NCBI GenBank assembly: GCA_026874595.1
Contig: JAPPUL010000076.1
Span: 932,001 to 996,000 of the forward strand
Origin: Sipunculus nudus
Lineage: Eukaryota; Annelida; Sipuncula; Golfingiida; Sipunculidae
DNA: 64,000 nucleotides
Reading direction: 5' to 3'
The position numbers and the translations under genes are program-made. Below the pieces are notes generated by a model. It searched no databases, was not told the DNA's origin, and worked only from the letters and a program-made list of their open reading frames with translations. Below, in pieces: positions 55,009 through 62,913 of the stretch; the first letter of the stretch is position 1, and every line of letters begins with the position of its first letter.

Positions 55009-56418
55009 TCATAGTATAGATTTTATTAGCTTGATATCTAAATTTGACGCTATCTCATTTACAAAGTTATCTACAATACCTTCTTTTATTTTATTAAAGG
55101 ATTTATAGCCTGTATAAGCTTTATTGATATCCTTTAATAGTTGGTTTCTAAAACTATCGTTTACAAATATCCCATGTATGTGAGTACCGCAAATTTTATT
55201 CTTTTCATAGAAAAGCTCATGTTTTGTTAGCCTTGCATTATGAATTTCATAACCGCTTAGTTGCTTGCCTTGTATTTTGTATTGCCCTCTATTTAAGGTT
55301 TTCTTGCGATTGAAGTTTACATAGCCTTCTATAAACTTAAGTCCATCTTCAGATGTTGATTTATTATTATTTTCAACCCCATAAGGATCATTTAATCTTG
55401 TAAACATCATCTGATAGCCGCCACAAATACCAAAAATTGAAGCTCTTGTCTCTTTTAGTTCCCTAAATAGACCTGTTTGCTTAAGCCATCTAAGATCCTT
55501 TATAGTATTTTTAGTTCCTGGTAGGATAACAAGATCGTAGCTTGAAAGGTTTTTATAACCTTCTATAAAATCAATATTTAATTCACAGTCGCATAAAAAC
55601 GGATCTATATCATTGGCATTGCTTATATGCGGGAATTTAATAACGCCTATATTGATAATAGATTTTATGTTCTTCTCCTTTATAAGCTTAGATTTGAAGT
55701 AATCAAGAGAAAGACTATCCTCCATATCAAAAGGCATAGGCGTATAGGGAATAATACCAAGTATCGGGACATTTATAAGAGATTTTATAATTTCAATGCC
55801 TTTGTCAAATAAGCTTCTATCTCCCCTGAATTTATTTATTATAATGCCTATAACCTGTTCCTGTAGATGCTTTGGTAACAAATTATATGTACCATAGATT
55901 GATGCAAACACCCCACCTTGTTCAATATTGGCAACTAGTATGATCTTAGTTTTAAAATGGGTTGCTATAAAAGTATTTGCAAGATCTCTATCCGTTAGAT
56001 TAAGTTCAACAGGTGAACCTGCACCCTCAGCAATGATAGGATAATAGGATTCTTGCAAATATTCAAACGCTTCTACAACAACAGTTTTAAATGAGTCAAT
56101 ATTTTTATAGTAATCAAGCGCATGATAGCTTCTGTCAACTATTCCATTTTTTATTACCTGTGAAAACCCGTTCCCTTCAGGTTTTAGTAAAACAGGGTTT
56201 ATATGATATGAGGTCGGAATTGAAATACTCTCAGCCTGAAAGTATTGTGCTCTACCTATCTCAGCACCATCGTCTGCTACAGCAGAATTATTAGACATAT
56301 TTTGAGCTTTAAAAGGAGCAGGATTAAACTTGTTTTGTTTTAAAATAGAACATAATGCAAGAGTAATAACGCTTTTTCCGGCATCGGAATGGGTTCCAAA
56401 TATTGATATATTATTCAT
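55009..56418 (-). CDS. cobQ: Cobyric acid synthase CobQ/CbiP
   Basis: 469 residues. P-loop FGTHSDAGKSVITLALCSIL (7-26), QNMSNNSAVADDGAEIGRAQ, AEGAGSPVELNL and GVFASIYGTYNLLP belong to the amidating ATPase half. The glutamine amidotransferase half has IFGICGGYQMM with nucleophile Cys near 332 and GTHIHGIFVND with the His. It amidates four carboxylates of adenosylcobyrinic diamide with glutamine. The TGA/ATG overlap with the following gene upstream (56418 is shared) couples it to cobD. cbiB and cobS are not in view. Confidence 0.93.
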   Translation of the reverse strand: MNNISIFGTHSDAGKSVITLALCSILKQNKFNPAPFKAQNMSNNSAVADDGAEIGRAQYFQAESISIPTSYHINPVLLKPEGNGFSQVIKNGIVDRSYHALDYYKNIDSFKTVVVEAFEYLQESYYPIIAEGAGSPVELNLTDRDLANTFIATHFKTKIILVANIEQGGVFASIYGTYNLLPKHLQEQVIGIIINKFRGDRSLFDKGIEIIKSLINVPILGIIPYTPMPFDMEDSLSLDYFKSKLIKEKNIKSIINIGVIKFPHISNANDIDPFLCDCELNIDFIEGYKNLSSYDLVILPGTKNTIKDLRWLKQTGLFRELKETRASIFGICGGYQMMFTRLNDPYGVENNNKSTSEDGLKFIEGYVNFNRKKTLNRGQYKIQGKQLSGYEIHNARLTKHELFYEKNKICGTHIHGIFVNDSFRNQLLKDINKAYTGYKSFNKIKEGIVDNFVNEIASNLDIKLIKSIL

Positions 56419-57506
56419 TATAAATCCTTTTTTATAAATCCTTTTTTTATAGCTTCTAATGCATCTTTTAAGATATTGATAGATGCTTTATCTTTAACAG
56501 AGAGCCTTATAAAAGTATCGTCTAAAAAGTCAAAATTAAAGCAATTACGTATATATATATGATATGGATATAAGAGTTTTTGGATATGGTATGCATTATA
56601 TTTTTGTAGTTTAGCAAGTATGAAATTGGCATTAGAAGGATATATATGCTCAAAAAGCCTTGAGTTTTCTAAGATATTATTTAGTAATGCTTTATTTCTT
56701 TCATTTGTCTCAAAGCTTTTATATTTGAAGTTATCATCGTTTAAGCACTGCATAATATAATAGATATCAAAAGCAGATAGTTTCCAAGGTGGCTCTAAAT
56801 AAGAGATATTATTAATATTCTTTTTATTTGAGATAATAAATCCGATTCTAACGCCAGCACAACCAAAAAACTTGGTAAGAGATTTTAAAACATAAATGCA
56901 ATTATAATGTGCATATGATTGCAAAACAGAAGTTTTTGTGGTAAAATCTAAAAAGCTCTCATCAATTAATATTGTACATTTTAGACTAATCCAATAAAGC
57001 ATAAGCTCATTAATGTCATAAAGCTTGCCATCGGGAGTAGAAGGGTTTACAAATATTACAAGGGAGCCAGCTTCAACATTTGTCTTTAATGAGGTTAATC
57101 TATTAATAAGAGTAGTTTTAATATTTAGTTGGCTTGTGATTTTTATATATTCAAGATACAAAGGAGCATAAAGATATGTTTTGGCTATTGAACTTTCATG
57201 CGTGCTATGTTTTACAAAGGAATAGATAGCAGACGAGGCACCGTTAAAGAGTTCGATATCAAAGTGTGTGTCAATATTAAAATAGCTTGTAATGGCCTTT
57301 TTTAGGAGAGTATAGTTAATATCAGGGTAGTTATAAATATCTTGATAATTAAATGGTTTAGTAATATTTGGTTTTGAGCAATTAATACTTGAAGAGAAAT
57401 CAATAATCTGATCTAAAGAGCAATTAGCATAAGTTTTAAAATTAAGCAAATCAGCACCATGTTCATAAGAAATGTAACCGTGCTTGGTATGGGGATGTTG
57501 TTTCAT
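56418..57506 (-). CDS. cobD: Threonine-phosphate decarboxylase CobD-like
   Basis: 362 residues of the fold-type I PLP family (HisC-like). KHGYISYEHGADLLNF opens it; DFSSSINCSKPNIT, GASSAIYSFVKHS, NPSTPDGKLYDINEL and ILIDESFLDFT bind cofactor and substrate; the PLP lysine is in LKSLTKFFGCAGVRIGF (near residue 211). CobD makes aminopropanol phosphate, the linker of cobalamin; HisC is the alternative, but the one-base overlap with cobQ makes cobalamin the clear choice. Confidence 0.88.
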   Translation of the reverse strand: MKQHPHTKHGYISYEHGADLLNFKTYANCSLDQIIDFSSSINCSKPNITKPFNYQDIYNYPDINYTLLKKAITSYFNIDTHFDIELFNGASSAIYSFVKHSTHESSIAKTYLYAPLYLEYIKITSQLNIKTTLINRLTSLKTNVEAGSLVIFVNPSTPDGKLYDINELMLYWISLKCTILIDESFLDFTTKTSVLQSYAHYNCIYVLKSLTKFFGCAGVRIGFIISNKKNINNISYLEPPWKLSAFDIYYIMQCLNDDNFKYKSFETNERNKALLNNILENSRLFEHIYPSNANFILAKLQKYNAYHIQKLLYPYHIYIRNCFNFDFLDDTFIRLSVKDKASINILKDALEAIKKGFIKKDL

Positions 57507-57652
57507 AAATAAGTTGTAAAGGTTTTATTAAAGTCTGCTAAAAAAATATAGTCTGCTAAAAAAATATATCTATATATAAGGTAATAAAGATATATTTTTG
57601 TTTGCATGTAGAGCTTTATGAATGAAGAAATTAATTTAAAAAGAGGAATAAA

Positions 57653-58726
57653 GTGAGTTTAGAAAATATAAAGAGTATAGGAGGTGATAGGGCTTTTCTT
57701 GAGGGACTTGTTAAGAAGCGAGAAAAGTTTGTATTACTTAGTAGTTATACAGATACGGTAGAAATAGAAGGGATAAGCAAAGCAGGACTTCCAGGTCATA
57801 TTGAATATACGCCAGCCCTAGACATGGAATTAATATATTACGGTATGGCAAAGACGTTAGAAAAGATAGCCCTAATGCCGGAAGGTCCCCCAACGCCGGC
57901 ACTTATAACAAGAGTTATAAGAGAGCTTTTAGGATTTAAGATGTATTTTGTAGACGTAGGGCTTAGAGTTGCCCCTAAAACACCTTGTATAAAGGTCAAC
58001 GCAAGTCCAAGCAAGTCGATATTAGAAGGGGCGAAAGTTGAATCAAGACGTCTTTATGAAGAGGGCAGACAATTTGGGAGGGAGTGGTTATCAGGAGGCG
58101 ATGATGAGGTTTTGGTATTGCTTGAGTGCGTACCTGGGGGTACAACGACGGCTTATGGGGTTAGCAAAGCGCTTGGATATAAGATGTCGGACAAAGGTTT
58201 TTCATCAAGCGCCTCAACGAATGAAGTATATAATCTTAAACAGGGCGTAGTTGAGCAAGCTCTAAATAAGTTTAGTGATAAAGTTAATGATGTTTTTGAT
58301 GCGATACATTATTTTGGAGACAATGTGCAGGCGTTTTTAAGTGGGATAGTGGTTGAGCTATCTAAGAGTCAAACTGTGATTCTTGGGGGTGGCACACAGA
58401 TGGCAGCAATATATGGAATACTAAATAAACTTGATGAAGAAATAAATTATGAAAATATAGCGATCATGACAACGAAGTGGATAGTTAATGATAAAAATAG
58501 TGATATATGCAAATTACTTGAAGAGATAAATTCTAAAGGGAAGATATATTATACAGATTTTGATTTTATAAGTTCAGAGTATAATAATTTAAGGTTATAT
58601 GAAGAAGGTAATGTAAAAGAGGGGGCGGGAGCAGGAGCATCGCTTGTATATGGTTATTTGAGGGGACTTAGTAAAGGTGTTGTAGGAGAGGGAGTGGATA
58701 AGCTTTATAGTAAAATGTTATTATAG
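57653..58726 (+). CDS. CobT-like nicotinate-nucleotide-DMB phosphoribosyltransferase family
   Basis: 357 residues from GTG 57653 behind AAAGAGGAA (57636-57647). It matches the branch often annotated TIGR00303, shared by archaea and cyanobacteria, not classic CobT. Segments: TEIEGISKAGLPGHIEYTPA-like LSSYTDTVEIEGISKAGLPG, MPEGPPTPALITRVIRELLG, VDVGLRVAPKTPCIK, LECVPGGTTTAYGVSKALGY, VILGGGTQMAAIY and GAGAGASLVYGY. It probably activates the lower-ligand base of cobalamin. Divergent from the cobD-cobQ pair, so a regulated cobalamin locus; no cobalamin riboswitch is visible in the 146-base gap. Confidence 0.82.
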   Translation: MSLENIKSIGGDRAFLEGLVKKREKFVLLSSYTDTVEIEGISKAGLPGHIEYTPALDMELIYYGMAKTLEKIALMPEGPPTPALITRVIRELLGFKMYFVDVGLRVAPKTPCIKVNASPSKSILEGAKVESRRLYEEGRQFGREWLSGGDDEVLVLLECVPGGTTTAYGVSKALGYKMSDKGFSSSASTNEVYNLKQGVVEQALNKFSDKVNDVFDAIHYFGDNVQAFLSGIVVELSKSQTVILGGGTQMAAIYGILNKLDEEINYENIAIMTTKWIVNDKNSDICKLLEEINSKGKIYYTDFDFISSEYNNLRLYEEGNVKEGAGAGASLVYGYLRGLSKGVVGEGVDKLYSKMLL

Positions 58727-58748
58727 AATATATAGAATATATTTCAAA

Positions 58749-59552
58749 TTAATAGCTCTCCTCCTCACTTGGGAAGTTAAGATTTTTAACATCGGCAGCA
58801 TAGTGTTCAATGGCAGATACAATAGTTTGATCAAGAGAAGTATAAGAGCGAACAAATTTAGGTTTTTGTTTAAACATGTCATAAGAAGCCATACCTAAAA
58901 GGTCATAACAAACCATAATCTGGCCATCACAATGCAGCCCAGCCCCAATGCCAATAACAGGGATAGATAAGGAGTCCGTAATTTCTTTAGCAAGCGATGC
59001 GGGTATTAGTTCCAAGACGATGGCAAAAGCGCCTGCACTTTGGATAGCAAGAGCATCTTTTTTAAGTTGGTGCTCAGAGGCTGAGTCTTTGCCTTGCACA
59101 TTATAACCGAGCATATGAACGGATTGTGGAGTAAATCCTATGTGTCCCATAATAGGAATACCAATTTGTGTGAGTCTTGCTATGGTTTCGCTCATGTTCT
59201 GTCCACCCTCAAGTTTAATCCCTTCTACTAAACCTTCTTTCATAAGCCGTCCCGCACTCTTAACAGCCTGAGGAATACTCTCCTGGTAAGAAAGGAAAGG
59301 TAAATCACCTATTAGCAAAGAGTTTTTGACAGCTCGCCTTACAGCTTTAGTATGGTAAATCATTTCGTCTAACGTAATAGGCAAAGTAGTTTTATGTCCA
59401 GCAAAAACGTTAGAAGCAGAATCCCCAACTAAAACAAGATCAATATCCTTAACCTTATCAATGAGCAAAGCCATAGTGTAATCATAAGCAGTACAACAGA
59501 CAATTTTTTCATGTTTAGCCTTTTTTTTAAGGAGGGAGTTAACGGATTTCAT
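58749..59552 (-). CDS. panB: Ketopantoate hydroxymethyltransferase PanB
   Basis: 267 residues. It adds a hydroxymethyl group from methylene-THF to 2-ketoisovalerate, the first step to pantothenate. Seen: CCTAYDYTMALLIDKV, LVLVGDSASNVFAGHKTTLP with the metal Asp, GDLPFLSYQES, GLVEGIKLEGGQN, IPIMGHIGFTPQSVHMLGY, ELIPASLAKEIT and IGIGAGLHCDGQIMVCYDLL. No panC or panD is next to it. Transcribed after the small membrane gene upstream (21-base gap). Confidence 0.95.
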   Translation of the reverse strand: MKSVNSLLKKKAKHEKIVCCTAYDYTMALLIDKVKDIDLVLVGDSASNVFAGHKTTLPITLDEMIYHTKAVRRAVKNSLLIGDLPFLSYQESIPQAVKSAGRLMKEGLVEGIKLEGGQNMSETIARLTQIGIPIMGHIGFTPQSVHMLGYNVQGKDSASEHQLKKDALAIQSAGAFAIVLELIPASLAKEITDSLSIPVIGIGAGLHCDGQIMVCYDLLGMASYDMFKQKPKFVRSYTSLDQTIVSAIEHYAADVKNLNFPSEEESY

Positions 59553-59573
59553 ATATTATAATTTAATAAATAG

Positions 59574-59855
59574 TTAAGAAATATTGTTATTATTGTTTTC
59601 ATTTTTGTTATGCCTAAAAAACTTTCGATTAATGATAGAGCCAATAACTTGTCCTAAAATTGCAGATATTACAACAGGAATAATAACATAATCTAAAAGT
59701 TTATATCCAAGCCAAGTTCTAATTATTATAATGAAAGGGATAGGAGCGTGTATAAGAAGAAACCATTGCCATGAAAGGCGTTTATAAAACTCTCGAAAGA
59801 AGCCAAACGGTATATTTAGTATAAGTGTTATTCCAAGAAGTATAGTTAAATTCAT
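59574..59855 (-). CDS. Small integral membrane protein
   Basis: 93 residues with three hydrophobic segments (about 3-17, 29-45, 55-73) and a hydrophilic Asn-rich tail (NKNENNNNNIS). FGFFREFYKRLSWQWFLLIH and the GYKLLDYVIIPVV segment are the most distinctive stretches. Family not recognised. It stands immediately before panB and likely shares its transcript. Divergent from the HtrA gene with about 180 AT-rich bases between. Confidence 0.55.
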   Translation of the reverse strand: MNLTILLGITLILNIPFGFFREFYKRLSWQWFLLIHAPIPFIIIIRTWLGYKLLDYVIIPVVISAILGQVIGSIINRKFFRHNKNENNNNNIS

Positions 59856-60036
59856 AATAATATGCTGCTATAAGCTAGTTATAGATATATATAAATTCAA
59901 GGGTAAAAAAAATAAATACAAATTTGCTAATAAAACATAAAAGGGTAACTTCTCTAAAGGCAAATAATAAACAATAACATATAATAAACATAAATGCTAT
60001 AAAAGAGAAGGGAGTAAGAGGTAGTTAATATAAATA

Positions 60037-61230
60037 ATGCGGAACAAAGTAAAGCTAATATTATCGATGATATTGATACTGGTTGGTCTACTGGTGCTAG
60101 TATTATATCTTACGATAGACATGGAATATCTTTTAGCAGGAGTTGGGAGTAAGGAGGTATTGGTAAATGAGGGTAAGGAGGATGGTAAAGCAGTAAGGAC
60201 AAAAGTAGTCTATAAGGTATTGGATAGGGATGAAGATACTAATATCCAAGTATATAAAAAGGCAAAAGATAGCGTTGTAAACGTGACATCCCAAGTTGCA
60301 GGTTTTTTTTCAAGGCTTGAGGCAAAAACGCTAGTAGGTTCTGGGTCTGGTTGTGTAATAAGTAAGGAAGGCCATATAATAACTAATTTTCATGTGATAG
60401 AGGGTAGTAATCGTTGGGTAGTAACGTTAAGTAATGGGCAGAGGTACCTGTCAAAGCTTGTTGGAATTGATGAAGAGAATGATCTTGCAGTACTAAAGAT
60501 AGATGCAAAGGCTAAGTACTTAAAGCCAATAGCGATAGCAAAGAATCCGAAATTAGTGGTTGGTCAAAAGGTATTTGCGATAGGCAATCCATTTGGCTTA
60601 CAAAGGACCTTAACAAAAGGGATAATAAGCTCTTTAGGTCGGATGGTAAAAAGCCCAACGGGCAATTATATAGTAGATACAATACAAACAGACGCATCAA
60701 TAAACCCTGGCAATTCAGGAGGCCCTTTGTTAAATACCAAAGGTGAGCTTATAGGAATAAATACATCTATATTAAGTCCAAGTGGGGGTAGTGTTGGGAT
60801 AGGCTTTGCCATACCAAGCAGAACAATAGTTATGGTCAAAAATGAGTTAATAAAATATGGAGTAAGGCCTAGTTTAGGGATAGTAGGTTATCCATTGTCG
60901 TGGTATCCAGGGCTTAACAAGTTTTTAGGTTTAAATATAAATTATGGTGTAGTGATATTAAATGTAAAGAAGGGCTTAGCAGCAGACAAAGCAGGCTTAC
61001 GAGGTTATAACAAGATAGTCTATGCAAGGAATTATTTTGAAAGCATACCGATAGGAGGCGATATAATAGTGGGTATGGACGGAGTTAGAGTAAGTCATCC
61101 GAAGGATCTGGCACGACAAATGAGTAAAAAGAGTTTTGGAGGGAGTGTATCACTTACGATAATAAGAGGAAGTGAAAGGAAAGAGGTAAAAATAAAGCTA
61201 GTCCCGCCAAAGAATAGATTAAAGAAATAA
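60037..61230 (+). CDS. HtrA/DegP-type serine protease
   Basis: 397 residues. A membrane anchor (LILSMILILVGLLVLVLYL, 7-25) places the protease in the periplasm. The trypsin-like domain has the triad H119 (ITNFHVIEG), D149 (EENDLAVLKID) and S227 (NPGNSGGPLL). One PDZ domain follows (about 290-390: GVVILNVKKGLAADKAGL; GGDIIVGMDGVRVSHPKDL). A single PDZ fits DegS- or HtrA2-like members rather than two-PDZ DegP. It degrades or senses misfolded envelope proteins. trpC starts 28 bases later. Confidence 0.92.
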   Translation: MRNKVKLILSMILILVGLLVLVLYLTIDMEYLLAGVGSKEVLVNEGKEDGKAVRTKVVYKVLDRDEDTNIQVYKKAKDSVVNVTSQVAGFFSRLEAKTLVGSGSGCVISKEGHIITNFHVIEGSNRWVVTLSNGQRYLSKLVGIDEENDLAVLKIDAKAKYLKPIAIAKNPKLVVGQKVFAIGNPFGLQRTLTKGIISSLGRMVKSPTGNYIVDTIQTDASINPGNSGGPLLNTKGELIGINTSILSPSGGSVGIGFAIPSRTIVMVKNELIKYGVRPSLGIVGYPLSWYPGLNKFLGLNINYGVVILNVKKGLAADKAGLRGYNKIVYARNYFESIPIGGDIIVGMDGVRVSHPKDLARQMSKKSFGGSVSLTIIRGSERKEVKIKLVPPKNRLKK

Positions 61231-61258
61231 AGATTTTAAAAAAGATTAAAGAAGCAAA

Positions 61259-62035
61259 ATGACTAATATATTAGAAAAGATAGTGGCAGATAAGAGGCAA
61301 GAGGTCAAAGAATTAAAGAGTCGTGTAAAAGGTTTTGATAAGAGTGCAATTCTTAAGCCAGATAATTTTTTTAAAAACTTTAAGGAAGGACAGATATTTT
61401 ACATAACAGAGATAAAACGCGGCAGTCCATCAAAGGGAGTAATGAATATAGGAGTAGATGCAAATAAGGTAGGCTTTCTTTATGCAAAGCATGGAGCTAG
61501 TGCCATATCAGTGGTAACGGAGAGTAAATATTTTTATGGGCGAGCTGAAGATGTACAGGAAGCGCGACGAGGGAGTAAACTACCGATATTGAGGAAAGAT
61601 TTTATAATAGACGAGTATCAGATAAAGGAGAGTTTGTATCTTGGGGCATCTGCAATATTGCTTATAGTGGGGTGCTTAAGTGATTTTGAGTTAAAAGGTT
61701 TTTTAGAAGTTGCAAAAAGTTATGGTCTTTCTGTAATAGTCGAGATACATGATGATGAAGAGCTTGAGAGGGCATTAAGTTCAGGAGCAAAGGTGATAGG
61801 AATAAACAATCGTAATTTAAAGACTTTTGAAACAGATATAGAGATAACGAAAGGGCTGATTAAGAAAGTCCCAGAGGATTGTTTTATAATATCTGAGAGT
61901 GGAATAAGTGAGAGGCATACGATAGAGGAATTATATAAATTGGGGGTAAATGGATTTTTAATGGGAGAGGTATTTATGGTATCAGATAATATAGAGTCTA
62001 AGTTAGAAGAATTGCTACAGGAGAAAATGCGTTAA
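61259..62035 (+). CDS. trpC: Indole-3-glycerol phosphate synthase TrpC
   Basis: 258 residues forming a TIM barrel. YITEIKRGSPSKGVMN holds catalytic K53 (E51 also conserved), AISVVTESKYFYGRAEDVQE, LRKDFIIDEYQIKES, AILLIVGCLSDFEL, IVEIHDDEELERAL, GINNRNLKTFETDI and SESGISERHTIEEL follow in family order. It closes the indole ring in tryptophan synthesis. No other trp gene is nearby, so this is a solitary copy. Same direction as htrA and flgN. Confidence 0.93.
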   Translation: MTNILEKIVADKRQEVKELKSRVKGFDKSAILKPDNFFKNFKEGQIFYITEIKRGSPSKGVMNIGVDANKVGFLYAKHGASAISVVTESKYFYGRAEDVQEARRGSKLPILRKDFIIDEYQIKESLYLGASAILLIVGCLSDFELKGFLEVAKSYGLSVIVEIHDDEELERALSSGAKVIGINNRNLKTFETDIEITKGLIKKVPEDCFIISESGISERHTIEELYKLGVNGFLMGEVFMVSDNIESKLEELLQEKMR

Positions 62036-62217
62036 ACGGGCAAAAAAAGATGATAAGAGCAAAGAATAAAAAAGATAGTAAAGTATAAGATATTAGTGTA
62101 GATATAATAACTAAAGGGAATACTTTTCTTTATAAAGTAGTAAAGGTTAGTAAAAATGCTATCCGATAGAGAGAGGTGTAAATATGAAGGTGCGGATTGG
62201 TATTAAAGGGGGTATAA

Positions 62218-62739
62218 ATGTTAGAAGGAACTAGAGGAGATTATAATATATTTAAAGAGCTTATAGGGTTGCTTTATGAGGAGGAAGGAATTCTTAAAAA
62301 GATATTAGAATTAGAAGTTAAAAAGGGAGAGGATTTATTAAAAGGTGTAGGTGTAGAGAAGTTAGAGATATATAATAAAGAGCTTGAGTATCTTTTGGAA
62401 GGGGAGGATGAGCTTGAGAGAAGGCGCCTTACTTATATGGGCAAATTATCTGTTGCAAGTGGGAAAGAAGTGAGGAATTTTCGAGATTTAGAAAACTATA
62501 TACCAAATGGGCTTAGTGAGGAGTATAAGGAGGTACTTGAGAGTTTAGGCAAACTAGTTAAAGGAATAAGAGTACAAAATGAGACAAATGGGCTAATATT
62601 ACAAGACAGGCTAAAGATTATAGATTATGGAATAAAAGGTTTATCAGAAGATAAGGGGCTTGAGATAGATTATAGTAGACGTGGAAAAGGGGAGAAGGGG
62701 CAGCGGTGCACACCGATGGTATTTAACTATAGTGTATAG
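62218..62739 (+). CDS. flgN: FlgN-like flagellar chaperone
   Basis: 173 residues, mostly helical and charged. ELIGLLYEEEGILKKILELE, EIYNKELEYLLEGEDELERR and NFRDLENYIPNG with VRVQNETNGLILQDRLKII are the pattern of FlgN, the secretion chaperone of the hook-filament junction proteins FlgK and FlgL. Position just before flgK supports this strongly. ATG 62218 has GGGGG at 62209-62213 as a weak ribosome site. The last 25 residues (RRGKGEKGQRCTPMVFNYSV) are unlike the rest. Confidence 0.8.
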   Translation: MLEGTRGDYNIFKELIGLLYEEEGILKKILELEVKKGEDLLKGVGVEKLEIYNKELEYLLEGEDELERRRLTYMGKLSVASGKEVRNFRDLENYIPNGLSEEYKEVLESLGKLVKGIRVQNETNGLILQDRLKIIDYGIKGLSEDKGLEIDYSRRGKGEKGQRCTPMVFNYSV

Positions 62740-62913
62740 GCGGCTGTATGGATTTTAGGTATGAGGGGAGTTTTAAGGGACAGAGCTTAGAGGGAGGTTC
62801 AAATGAGGGAGGTTCAAATTACAATTCTATAAGGAACTAGATATATAAGGAACTAGATACTAAAGGGAAGCTACATATAAAAAATATATATAAAAGAGAT
62901 GGAGATATAGAAT
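62740..62913 (+). other. Spacer between flgN and flgK with short tandem duplications
   Basis: Holds two adjacent direct duplications, GGGAGGTTCAAAT (about 62793-62819) and ATATAAGGAACTAGATA (about 62826-62861). A 30-codon frame, ATG 62748 to TAG 62838-62840 (MDFRYEGSFKGQS), crosses them; no good ribosome site precedes it, so I do not call it a gene. GAGATGGAGAT at 62896-62906 serves flgK. Confidence 0.4.

Noticed and set aside
57507-57652. Cobalamin riboswitch between cobD and the CobT-like gene
   Set aside because: The B12-box (AGYCAGGAGACCTGCC-like) is absent; the region is short and AT-rich with a simple AGTCTGCTAAAAAAATATA duplication.
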